A DNA stretch of 64,000 nt from Vespa crabro. Lineage: Eukaryota; Arthropoda; Insecta; Hymenoptera; Vespidae. The notes under the pieces are model-generated. The model was given only the letters and a program-made list of their open reading frames with translations. It ran no database searches and was not told the origin of the DNA. Below are positions 51,461-63,361 of the stretch, one piece after another (position 1 is the first letter of the stretch; each line of letters opens with the position of its first letter). The translations under genes and the position numbers were made by a program. Where the stretch lies: the NCBI RefSeq assembly GCF_910589235.1, contig NC_060960.1, positions 10,157,619-10,221,618 on the forward strand, read 5' to 3'.

Positions 51461-51860
51461 GTGATATAAACCTTGTGATATCAAGTTGTATGTTGAGATC
51501 CTTTTCATCGGACTGATCCAACGTAGCGATGAATATAACAGCTACATTCGTTGCTTCGTTAAAGTTTTAGCACATATTACGTAGGCCACAGGTAAAATCT
51601 TATAAGAATGTATGCCTATTGCAACGATTTAATCTTTAGACAATCATATTTTTATGACTTTAATAGCCGATGCATCATATCTCATGTATTTTCTTTTGGA
51701 TTGTATTTGGTTTTATCATAAAGGTAGCTCGAGTAAGCAGAAGCCATTAACCATTAGCATGTCCTTGCCTGACGTAACAATAGTAAAGTGCTGCCACTGC
51801 ATTCCAAATTGCGGCGGAAACACGAAACATATGCGAATCTCGTCTGATTGGCTGAAATAA
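51461..51860. promoter_or_regulatory. Probable CDK12 leader exon and promoter, facing WDR33
   Basis: On the minus strand a donor CACAC/GTGAGT at 51460 would end a leader exon that joins the acceptor just before the CDK12 start. Upstream of it lie a CRE-like TGACGTAA (51770-51777) and an inverted CCAAT box within TCTGATTGGCTG (51844-51855), in a patch richer in G+C than its flanks. CACGTG is at 51458-51463, across the donor. No element has been tested; this is inferred from motifs and position. Confidence 0.45.
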
Positions 51861-52666
51861 AATTGCATCATAATAAACGATTACAAATTTAGAACATGAA
51901 TCTACCACGAAAAATATATTTTACGTATAAATAAATATGTTGTAATTTATCGAAAGATTTATCGATATGTTAGAAAAAGAAAGCTAAAATGTTTAAAACT
52001 AGAAACATTCAAATATTTCCATAAAAAAAACTATTCTGAACTGTTAATATTCTTTATTCATATAATTGCTTTCTTTAACGTCACATTTGTGTAATTATAA
52101 AACTTATTATGTATATACTTTTATCTTTCTTCTAATTAATTGTATTGGCAATTCTTTATTTGTATGAGTCATATATTAAGCTCCCTTTTATATATATATA
52201 TATACATATATACATATATATATATTAGATATTTATTTCATTATGACAATCGATTGAAGTTGGTACGTATTAACTTTATAATATACGCATTTATAATTAA
52301 ATGTTATCATTTTCTATAAAACAATATAAATTTTTATAATAAAAATTCAAGAAAATAATCTCCAACCATGCAATTTTATATTTCTTTATATTTCATATAT
52401 ACATATATCGATGATATTTAGAAATCCCTATGCAAAACTATAAATAATCACATTTCTATAGAGCACACATGAAACGTCGTATATACATATAGATAAAAAG
52501 TTCATATTTCGTAGAAGTGATAACAATTGCATGTTCTCTCTTTTTTTTTTATCGTACAAATAAACATTCAATCAATGTGGAGCTATAGTAAAAGCTTTAA
52601 GAACTTCATCATAGATTAATTCTGATTCGTTGATGAAAAGAATAGAATGTCGAGAACCAATAATAT

Positions 52667-52852
52667 TTAAGAACCGCTACGATGTTGTAGATTGTGATGA
52701 TTGTTATTGGTCCATGCAAATAATACATAAAAATATATTTGATTTGAGACTCGATCTGGAAATATGTAATAGAGGAAGTATAGCGGATGTCGTTGCCCGA
52801 AAACTGTAGTAGCGTCCGTGGTGAGAAGATATATTCTCTTCTGGTTATCCAT
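52667..52852 (-). other. Small unassigned ORF in a G+C-richer island
   Basis: The ORF encodes 61 residues starting MDNQKRIYLLTTDATTVFG, with a hydrophobic aromatic middle (LYFLYYIFPD, IYFYVLFAW). The base composition is less AT-rich than the flanks. The plus strand of the same block has a splice donor CCGTG/GTGAGA at 52820, so it could instead be the leader exon of WDR33, with the ORF arising by chance. I recognise no family. Confidence 0.25.
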
Positions 52853-53578
52853 TGTGGTTTCTTCGACGTGTTCGAGTTAGTTCAATACAGATGTTGAATA
52901 TTTTTACGAATCATTTTTTTTCTTTTTTGATTTAAGTGTTAAACGTAAGAATTAATATATATTTTCAAATTGCGAAAGAGAGATTAATTGCAACATAAGC
53001 GTATGGTATACGGCTGAGAAAATTACATCACGAGGAAGGCAGCAGGTTGTTTGGCTAGTTCTTTTAACCATCACTTGTCATATATAAAAAAATTTATTAT
53101 TTGATCAGAAACGATAATAATTCTAACGATCCTTCGCTGTAACTTTATACGTTAGTTTATAATCTAACCTTAATCATGTCATATTTCGTCTAACGTAATG
53201 AAGTAAAGTTGAAAGTTTTTCGATTGAAGTACAATATCAGAAAAAGGCGCGTTAATTTGCATTGACATGATTATTTCATAGTTTCTTTTACATTTATCAT
53301 ATGTCTTTTATTTTATTTTATTTTCATTACACATTGGACAAATAAATTCTGTATTATTTAAATGTTATCGTTATTGAAATATTTTTTAATTATTAAAATT
53401 TTATTGTTGCACAGTATAATAGTATAATAAATATATATATATATTATTCCAAAGAGTATATTTCATAATAGTAGTTTTCTCATATATGTATATAATAAAT
53501 ATTATATAAATAAAATTTATTCCTTTAAAATGTGGATCTTCTTCAGTATTGTAATAGGTTTAATTGGTTTAATTTCAG

Positions 53579-53719
53579 AGTTAATTGAAGATATGGATTC
53601 GTTGACATATGAATTTTAAACAGCTGCTTTTAAAAATGTTCATCTCCTATCTTATTTATAAATCATCCTATTAGGATATTTAATGTCATTGTAATCAGCT
53701 GTATATAAATATTTTTACA
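53579..53719 (+). promoter_or_regulatory. WDR33 leader with three short upstream ORFs
   Basis: An acceptor (TTTAATTTCAG) ends at 53578. The leader before the WDR33 start holds three complete upstream ORFs: 53593-53619, 53636-53674 and 53683-53694. None overlaps the main start. If this is the leader used, they would lower translation of WDR33. Confidence 0.5.
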
Positions 53720-54134
53720 ATGTCAACCAATACTCAATTCTCAAATCTTTCTCCGGCCATAAGTCTGCCTAATATGTCAGTACCACCACCATCTGCGCCA
53801 AATTTATCTGCTCCACCTCCAAATTTAACTACTATAAACACCTCTGGGAGTTATCAACATCGTTATACAAATCATAGAGATGGAAATCGTGGCTTTTTTA
53901 AACCATTCAGACCATATCATGCCCCTAAAGTTGTGGCTGGTGGTCAAGATACTTTACAAGATGAATTTGATGGAAAAAGACTTAGAAAATCTGTTATGCG
54001 AAAGACTGTCGATTATAATTCCGCTATTATTAAAAGTTTGGAGGTAATTCGGAATTAACATAACAAGATATAATAGTAATGGGCGATGTATAAAATTGAT
54101 ATATGCATAGAGTTGATAAATTGTTGTAAATATA

Positions 54135-54167
<33 letters not shown>

Positions 54168-57100
54168 TATAAAATACATATATGTGTGTATTTTTTATAT
54201 ACAGAATCGTGTATGGCAAAGAGATTATAGGGATAGACGTGCTCTTCAACCAGATGTCATATATTATCCTGATCTTCTTCCACCTCCAAGTTATGTTGAT
54301 AATCCAATTAATGCAGTCACTACAAGATTTGTAAAGACTGCAACAAATAAAATGCGTTGTCCAATATTTTGTATGGCATGGACACCAGAAGGTAGACGTT
54401 TAGTCACTGGTGCATCAAGTGGCGAATTTACCTTGTGGAATGGTCTTACATTTAATTTTGAAACTATTCTTCAGGTATGCTATAAGTAATGAAATCAAGA
54501 TTTTTCCCATTTAATGAATTACATATAAGATATGCAAAACACTTTATTAGATAATTGAAGCATTTACTTGATTTTTGAAAGTTGAAAATTTTATGAATTT
54601 ATCAAATTGCATATTAATTTGCAGAATTAAGAAAATTATTTATTTATGTCATGACAATCTGTATATCTTATATGCACATTTGAGTTACACATTTGTATCA
54701 TAATCTTTTGCATGTTTGTTCAGGCACACGACAGTCCTGTAAGAACAATGGTTTGGTCACATAACGAGAGCTGGATGGTGACAGGAGATCATGCAGGTTA
54801 TGTCAAATATTGGCAGAGCAACATGAACAATGTCAAGATGTTTCAAGCACACAAAGAAGCAATTAGAGGACTCAGGTATAGCATCCACCTCATTAGTCCT
54901 TATGTCTCTTGCGCCACTGTTATTAAATCATTCATCTTTGCAGTAGGTAGGATATTGACAATGATTATCATTTTCTTCTCTTTCTTGTTTTATATCATTT
55001 ATAGAAAAATAATAATAATTATATGGGTACATAGGTGATTTCATAAAATGTTTCAATGGGAAATGTTGAAAATATATCATTGAGGATTATTTGTTACAGA
55101 ACAGTGTTTTTATTGAAATATGATCATTTCAATGCAGAATTAATTAACCAACATTTTTGCCTTCATATTAGAAAAAATATAATAAATGAAATTTATTATA
55201 TCAGATTTATTATTCAGAATAAATTGTTTCTTTATAAAAGTTAATTTGCAATATGAGTAAATATGGGATGTGTGCTATAGTATTCTTTATTATCTTGATT
55301 CCATTACCCTTCAATTGTAACTTTTTGTGAGCATGATGTAAAATTAGTAAATATTGTCAACTTTGTTTACAAAAAATACATTTGTTCGTTGACAATTCAT
55401 ATTATTAGGCTATTAGGGTCATCCCTCTTTTTTTTTTTTTTTAACATCTGATAAAATCTTCAGTGTTTGATATTATCAATTAGATGTGGTGCAGGTATGA
55501 CATACAGTCACAACATATTAGTTCTTCACATTTCTCGATTTAAGGAGTTATATGGTTAGGTTATTATTGGGCAAAGATGTATATTTTACATTTATAAATA
55601 AAAAGAAAAACAAATATATATACCACAGTACCTAGCTGAGATTCCCATTGAATAATAATAAAAATAAAGATCCTCTGTCCTTTACATCATCCAAGTTGCG
55701 ATAAAATTGAACAAAGATATTGCAGTAATGCATGGCTCTGTTAATAAAGTACCTTTTCTTTCATTTATGTCACTTGTGCCCTTTTGCAAAGGTGTGTGTG
55801 TGTGTATAATTGCATTAGTGTGTATGTACGAATTAGGGAGAGGGAGAGAGAGAGAGAGAGAGAGAGAGTGAGAGAGAGAGGGGGAGTAACAGAGAGATAT
55901 AATGCAATTAATGTACATATCAGATATTTTTTTTGTACAATAAATGTTAAATTTTAAACAGAATATCGATTTGGATACATCACCTGGCAGTCATGTGGCA
56001 TAAGAGTAGAATTTTCTTTTTATAAGATTAAAATGATTCACCATTTTACAAGTGGTAGATCTTGCTTGAATGCCAGATATGACTGTTGGAGATGGTTTTT
56101 TGTTTATTTACAATATTTATACATAAACATTCCATTTATCAATGATGTCTGTCTGTTCCTTAAAGTGCGTTTGTAGTAGAAATGCAAATTTTACACAACT
56201 TTAAGCAACTGCTATATCTATAACCCGAAAACTAAACCAAAAACATATTTCATTTAGATAGTTAGGAGGTACATTCTTGCCCATATCGTTGGAAACTTTT
56301 TCCGTGTAAATTTACTAATGCAAATTCACAGCCAAATAAAAATATCAAAGAAAATAATTATTGTAGTATATGGAAGTTTTATATACACATATATATTTGA
56401 TCAGATTACAAACAGATTAGATTAAATTATTATCAGATTATAAACATATTAGTTATAAATTATTTGCAAAGATGTTTCGCATAAAAGAGTAAACCTTTCT
56501 AATGCAATGTTCATGTGCATGTGTAGATATATAATCATTGATATTTTCTCTACAGTGAAAACAATAAACATTAGATCATAGTATTACTTATCTTATTTAT
56601 TTCATATATGAAAAGAGTATGCATGTCAAATATGATTCAATTAAGAAATTGATAATACATTTTATTAGTTTTTACATTAGTTTTGGTGGCAGCAAATGAA
56701 AGTCTAGGATATTTCTCTGAAATTTTGCTACTTTTTCTAAATTTTTTTTTTTAAATATGTACAAATAAACAAGCAAATATCAAATTTCATAAAAAAAAAT
56801 TATTCACTTATTGATAATTACTGCATTAGCTTTTAAAATGATATTGATATTTATTTAAATTATTATAGCTAATATAATTATGCGGATTCAGTTCTACAAT
56901 GATATATATTAAAGGGAACTATTCAATATATAATATGTTATTTAAGAAATAAAACAACCACTATTTTATATTTTTAATAGTTTATTGTCCATTTGTAATT
57001 CTTGTGTTTGGGTGGGTAGTTTCAGTCCAACGGATCATAAACTGGCTACCTGTAGTGATGATGGTACTGTCAGGATTTGGGACTTCCTACGCTGTCACGA

Positions 57101-60064
57101 AGAACGAATTCTTAGGGGTATAGTTTATATATATACGTTTTTTATAAGATTTTTAAAAATTATTTATATATATGTTATATATACATAACTATATATATGT
57201 ATAAAATTTCATACAGAAGTTGTATTCTTTTTGTTTGAAATTATAATTATATTTTTTTGTTATTTTAGATATAATGTTAATGCAATGAGAATTATTATAT
57301 TTTTTGTTCAATAAAAATGGTGTAATTAATGCTTTAAAGTCAATCATTTTTTTTTTTTTATTACAGTGGTAATTTATGATATTTTTGCCTGTAGGTCATG
57401 GTGCAGATGTGAAATGTGTACATTGGCACCCTCAAAAAAGTCTAGTCATCTCAGGAAGCAAAGATAATCAGCAACCTGTGAAGCTTTGGGATCCAAAGAG
57501 TGGACAATCACTTGCCACCCTACATGCACATAAATCAACTGTAATGGATATCAAATGGAATGAGAATGGTAATTGGCTAGTGACTGCATCGCGAGATCAT
57601 TTGCTTAAATTATTTGATCTCAGAAATCTCAATCAAGAAGTCCAAACTTTTCGTGGTCATAAAAAAGAGGCATCTAGCGTTGCATGGCATCCAAGTCATG
57701 AGGGACTTTTTTGTAGCGGCGGTAGTGATGGTGCAATACTCTTTTGGCATGTCGGGTATATAAAAATATTAACAATTATTTATTTTTCAATATACTTATA
57801 ATATTTCTTCTAATACATGTCATTTTTTTTTTTTTTTATTGTACATTAGAGCTGACAAAGAGGTTGGTGCAATAGAACAAGCTCATGATAGTATAGTATG
57901 GACATTAGCATGGCATCCATTGGGACATATTTTATGTTCTGGTAGTAATGATCATACTTCTAAGTTTTGGACACGTAATCGACCTGGTGATCTCATGAGA
58001 GACAAATACAATCTCAATACATTACCTGCGGGAACAGCAGGAGTTGATGATCATGAAATAGGTAAGTTTATAATCAACATGATAAATGTATTGATTTGTG
58101 GCCATTGATATTACAGCTTTAAGCTATAATAAAACAAAGGAAATAAACGAACAAATGTAGATTGTATCATAAGCTAATTCTTTTATAATTTTTTACAGCT
58201 GATGAAGCAGCAGTAATACCTGGTATGGGACCAGAAGATAGAATTAATGCTGATGGCGAGCTAGAAGATAAAAGTGGAGAAATACCTGGATTGGATTTGG
58301 ATCATGCAGTGGACGAAGGAAAAAAATTTACTAATAAAAAAGTTCCATACAGTAAGCCAATACCTAGAAATTTCCAGGCTCAATGGAATGAAATGGAAGC
58401 GGAAGATATTGAACAAGTAGAAGCATTAAATGCTTTTGTAAATCAATTGATTGAAACGACACCAGGAGCTGTACCGTTGAGCGAACTTTCTCCTACCGCT
58501 ATTATATTATACGGAAAAATGATACCTGTTGAACGTAAGAATATTATCTCATATGAATTTTATTGAATCTAATTTTTTCTTTAAAATTGAACCTACATCA
58601 TCTTAATAATATTTCAAAGATATTACTATTCAAATATGATTTATAGCTGGTTCAAAATTGGCGGAAGCAATTGGTAAAGGAAATGATGCCATAAATAAAC
58701 TAGTATTTTCTGGGGAAATAGAAGAATTAAGAGACGTCGTGGGTCCATTAAATAGCGTCGATGAGACGGAAGATTATTTACAGGATGAAGGAGAAATAGA
58801 TTATTCTAAAGTTCCCGATATTGATCTACCTCCACCCTTACCTAGTTCTAAATTTGCACAAAATCCAGAATTACTTAAAACTTTAAATCGTGGTGGAAAG
58901 AGAAAGTTCGACCAATTAATTGGTTGGAGTGATGGAGGAGCTAGTGATCGAACTTCAAAAATTCATCAACCAGTATTCGGTGGTGTTATTACGGATGATG
59001 TACAATCAAGTGATGGGGAGACCAGGTACAGTGCCAGTAAATCGAATGATAATAGTTCCTTCCAAGGTCAAGATGAGGATTTAAGAAGGATTGCACACGG
59101 AGATTCGAGAAGTATGCAACGGGGTGACGAAGACTTAAGATATAACACATCTAGTGGACCTGGTAGACCAGGATCTCGATCGGAATATGATATAAGAAGT
59201 AATTATGGAGACAAAGATTTTAGAAGTATGAATTCGCAAGGATTTCTCTTAAAAAAATCTTCCGAAAACGATTTGTACGATGATAAGGAACGAGATGGAT
59301 CCCGATGGGACGATGAAAAAATTATGAGTAGTAGTTCTAGAAAAACGGATAGTAATTTTTCAAGCAGTAATTTTGATAAACGTGATAATATGCAATTAAA
59401 TATTGGACCTGGAATGGGTAGTAATATGTCTCATATAGGGAATAATATGTCCCATCTACCAAACCATCATAATATGCAAAATATTAATCCTAATATGCCA
59501 CTACCAATTCCGAATCTCGTTCAGCATCCAAATATGCCTCAGCATCCTGGTATGCAAAATAAATTGCCTCATGGAAATGTTCAAGGAATGGATGGTCCAA
59601 TGCCACATATGATGCATCATCCTGGTATGCATCCTGCTTTTGGCCCGAATGGACCACCTCCACCAGGAGGCTTTGGTCCCAATTTTAGACCTCCTAATGG
59701 CAACTTCGGTCCAAATCAACATTTCAGGCCAAATCCTATGCCACCGTTTGGCCCAAATCAAGGTCCACCTTTTAACAGCAATTTTCAAGGAACACCTAAT
59801 TTTCGAGTACCCAATTCTGGACCATCTAATTTTGATCGTCCTGGTTTCGGTCCAAATTTTCGAGGACAAAATGTCGGCAGTCAAAATGCACCCAATCATT
59901 TCAATTCCAATTTTGGTAACTTTGGTTGTAACAAAAATGGACCTAATCGTGGAATAAATCGTGGACCTAACGACAATAATATGGGAAGAAATGGATATAA
60001 CAATCGTGGCAGAGTACGTGATAGTGATCAGTCAAGAGGTACGAGAGGAAGAGACAATTATTGA
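53720..60064 (+). CDS. WDR33: WDR33, poly(A)-signal-binding WD40 subunit of CPSF
   Basis: The nuclear 3'-end processing subunit (yeast Pfs2) that, with CPSF30, reads AAUAAA. Eight exons join in frame: 53720-54043, 54205-54474, 54724-54875, 57020-57117, 57395-57755, 57850-58061, 58199-58534 and 58647-60064, for 1056 aa. The N-terminus has PFRPYHAPK and FDGKRLRKSVMRKTVDYN. WD40 repeats run from about residue 140 to 450 and are strikingly conserved (GASSGEFTLWNGLTFNFETI, FSPTDHKLATCSDDGTVRIW, GSNDHTSKFWTRNRPGD). The last exon is disordered and ends in a G/P/N/F-rich tail (GPN and MPHMMHHPGMHP repeats, then RGRVRDSDQSRGTRGR), the counterpart of the collagen-like tail in vertebrates. Intron 3 (54876-57019) is long and has a (GA)n tract but no recognised exon. 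Confidence 0.97.
55837..55886. repeat. (GA)n microsatellite in WDR33 intron 3
   Basis: About 24 GA units with a few interruptions (GTG and GGGG). Confidence 0.95.
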
Positions 60065-62199
60065 AGTTATAATATAAACAATGTGTTTACACTCCAATTA
60101 TATCAATGAATTACATTCTGCCCATGCAAACGAAAATCGTACTGATTGCATCGGTATTATTCAACATTATAATTTTGCCTAAATGATGATGCATCATAAG
60201 CAGTGCCGTGTAATATACTAATTCATGTTGGCTGCATTATAATGCCTTACAGAAATAATTGAAGCATTCATTTGCTCATTTACGATTATGACTTGCATCA
60301 GTGAGGAGTGCATTCGTCATTATAAAAAAAACTTTTCTTTCCGTAATTCATGAATTTGAGTAACTGCAGAATTAAAACTGCTGGTTCAGTGATTTATGGA
60401 AAATTAAAAATTATATTAAGGGTGGATAAACTTATGTACAGGATATCCGCATTAACAGCATAATATATGTTCACCTGATCTAAATATTCACTGATGTATG
60501 AAGAATACAAATTTATATATATATGTAAATATATATATATATATATATATAATATTACATAGTTGATATCAACAATAATATTATGACGATAATAAGTGAC
60601 GTTTACAGCATTGGTATGAAGAAATTTTGGTTCTATATGAATAACTACCGAAATCATGAAAATAACAATGACATGTTGCCTGTAAATGATTTAATCAGCG
60701 AATGTGTGAGAAAAAACAATTTACTTATTCATTATTAATAAAATGGAGTAAGGCATAAGAACTTTTCATTGAAACATTGTTCCCATACTCATTTGTGCAA
60801 GTAATGAAATGAGATCTCAAACTTGATAATAAAAAAAAGTTTAATAATGGATACAATAATAATATTTAGCGAAAATATATAATAATATGCATTTACTTTT
60901 TTAAATCTGTTAAGAGCACTGCAAACTAATAAATAATAACTAGACAAATTAAAAAAATAACAACACTTTTGTGTACTTTATTATAGAAAAAAGAAAAAGA
61001 AAAGAAAAAAAAAAGAAAGAAATTACGACTTGCAAACTCGTAATTAAATTATTTGCATACTTCACAAATAAATGATGCATTAAGAGCTATCAAAGCGACA
61101 AACTTCTAATAAAAATCTGAAACTGCGATCTTTCAAAAATAATTGAAATTTTATACAGTAATTCCTGTATATTCAAAAGCATTTTTCCAAAGTATTTCAG
61201 GCATTATTGTATAAAATTCTTGTATTTTATTATCATCATCATCATTTATTATCATAATTATCATTATTATTATTATTAGTATTATATTAACTGTAATATA
61301 TAGCTTAAAATTATTTTAATTAACAACTTTTAATTTATATTTCTAATTTATTCTATTTCTTAATTTATTCATTACTTCTTGCTCGATGCTTGTGTGGACA
61401 TAATTCAGCAACAGGTATGGACATAATTCCATTATGCTACAACCATAATTGCGCTAGAAACGCAATAGGGAACACTTGTTGTTCCCATTATACACCTACT
61501 GTATCCGTGTATAAGATCAAGTAGTTTAATCTGTTTTAACACGCAACCAAATAATTGAGATAATGCGTGACAGAAATTTTTTTATTTAATAAGAATAATA
61601 GTACATCTAACAAAAGCAAGAAAAAATCATATGCCAGATTATACTTCTCGATGATCTAGCTTGTTAAATAAGAAGAAGAGATTTAGAATTAGATTTTGTA
61701 AATTTATTAATTATCATTAACATTATAGTGATAACTCTTTTATAATTTTTATTATTAATCGAATATTATTTATAATTTTTGTATAAACAATTCGGTAAGG
61801 AATATTTTCTAATGATAGGCTTTTGCATCCTATTTTACTTATACGGAAGAATATTACTTTAGAATATTTTTAAGTCTAATCTTATCTTTATCTGTTGTAG
61901 AACGATTAGCAATGAGAATATTTTAATTTCTAGATAAATATGAAAAAAAAAAAAACCAGTTTTGAAACGCGTAAAGACATGGAGCCATTCTCTTGGTATT
62001 ACTTTGCGTTATATGATTTACAATTAAACTTTGCACTTAACACCGATCAAGGTCTAACTACGTAGAAGTTGCTGCATATGGAGACTCACGGACTAACGCT
62101 GACTCTACTCTAAAATCCACGTTCCGCGATACCGATCCTTATTCAGCTTCGAGTGTTTTCAGGCTTCTTAATTAACAGGAGATATATTGGACACCTCTT
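60065..62199. other. WDR33 3' UTR and AT-rich downstream DNA
   Basis: The 3' untranslated region of WDR33 begins here; AATAAA copies occur, for example near 60735. AT repeats lie at about 60516-60550 and A-rich tracts near 60985-61018. A small hairpin GGGAACA/TGTTCCC-like element lies near 61468-61488. No gene was recognised. Confidence 0.55.
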
Positions 62200-62715
62200 A
62201 CAGATAGTTCCACCGTCCAACATCGATAACTTCAGACATAATGGATTGTTAAGCACGACCGTTCGTCGTGCTTTTCTAATTTCGAACAATAAAAGGGTAA
62301 TTCTCAGTAGGATCTTTAATCGCGTCCACTTAACACTCATATGAGTGTTAGTATAACGGTGACTCTAAATTGAAATCCTAAGTGACATGAGTTAACCGAT
62401 ATTTTGACTTTCAACGCTATTTAGTCGAGGGATGATCCCCCCTACCCCCGTTTAGAAATAACAGGATCGTCACAACATCGGCTAGCTACATGTACAGCAC
62501 TGCAAGGTGACACCGTTCGCGTACCCTGAATTTCAAACAATAAAACGAAGTCCATGGTAAGACTTTTAAACGTGCCCGGATACCCATGCGAATGTTAGAA
62601 AAATGGTGATTTTAATTTAAAATTTGCAAGGTAATCTAATCGAATTTTCGAGCAAATAAAACCAAGTCCCCGGTAAGACTTTTATAAACGCACCCGCGAA
62701 CAATCACGCATTTGT
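62200..62715. repeat. Degenerate repeat family A, about three copies
   Basis: A module with CAATAAAA(C/G), then GTCC-type bases, GGTAAGACTTTTAAACG and CACCC recurs near 62286, 62537 and 62653. The first two copies also share an upstream CCGTTCG and ACATCG, giving a spacing near 251-256 bp; the third is truncated. The block is richer in G+C than its flanks and has no long ORF. Confidence 0.6.
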
Positions 62716-62821
62716 CCGCCAACACGCGCGCGAGTGTTCTCCCTATCTTTCCCTCGTGTAAAAATCAATGAATGAATCTATCCCTATGAAGATATCCGGA
62801 AAAAAGAAAATAAAACACAGA

Positions 62822-63361
62822 GAAAATGAAGAAGAGGAGAAAGAGTGAAAATATGAGATAGAAAAGAAAGCTGAAGAAAGATAAGAAAAGAGAACTGGAA
62901 TGTGCGCGCACGCTGATAACGACGAAACGCATAAACAAAAGGTGGACATATTGAATTGCGCTTCAATCGACCAAAATCAGAAAATGAAGAAGAGAAAGAA
63001 CAGAAATATGAGATAGAAATGAAGAGCTGGAGAAAGAAAAGAAAAGGGAAGCAGCTTTACACGACGTTGAGACAGTAGCCCGCACAGAAGCCCATATCCA
63101 TGGGCCCATCTCATCGGGTCCTACTCGAGACTTATAAATCATAATTGATAAGAGTATGTAAGAAAGAAAAATATGAGATAGAAAAGAGAACCGGAGAAAG
63201 AAAAGAAAAGAGAACTGTAAAAAGAAATGAAAAAAGATTCAGAAATATAGAAGAAAAGAGAAACAGTTTTCTATACAATGCTGAGACAACAGCTCATATC
63301 CATGGATCCATTTCTCCATGGATCCTACCTGAAATTTATAAATAAAAATTATTAAGAATAA
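62822..63361. repeat. Degenerate purine-rich repeat family B, three to four copies
   Basis: The core AATATGAGATAGAAA followed by GAAAGAAAAGAAAAG-type purines recurs at 62850, 63005 and 63170, a period of 155-165 bp. A partial fourth copy starts near 63240. Two copies carry a matching tail with GAGACA, CATATCCATGG and TTATAAAT at about 63054-63150 and 63268-63350. The second tail contains the perfect palindrome ATGGATCCAT (63302-63311). ORFs across it are compositional. Confidence 0.65.

Noticed and set aside
54876..55038. Read-through of WDR33 exon 3 into intron 3
   Set aside because: The GT at 54876 and the conserved continuation GLSFSPTD at 57020 show that this is intron.
59501..59957. ORFs opposite or out of frame in the last WDR33 exon
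   Set aside because: They arise from the low-complexity G/P/N-rich tail of WDR33.
62743..63345. ORFs across the right-end repeats
   Set aside because: They are S/F-rich or K/R/E-rich translations of purine-pyrimidine-biased repeats and start and stop without relation to repeat borders.
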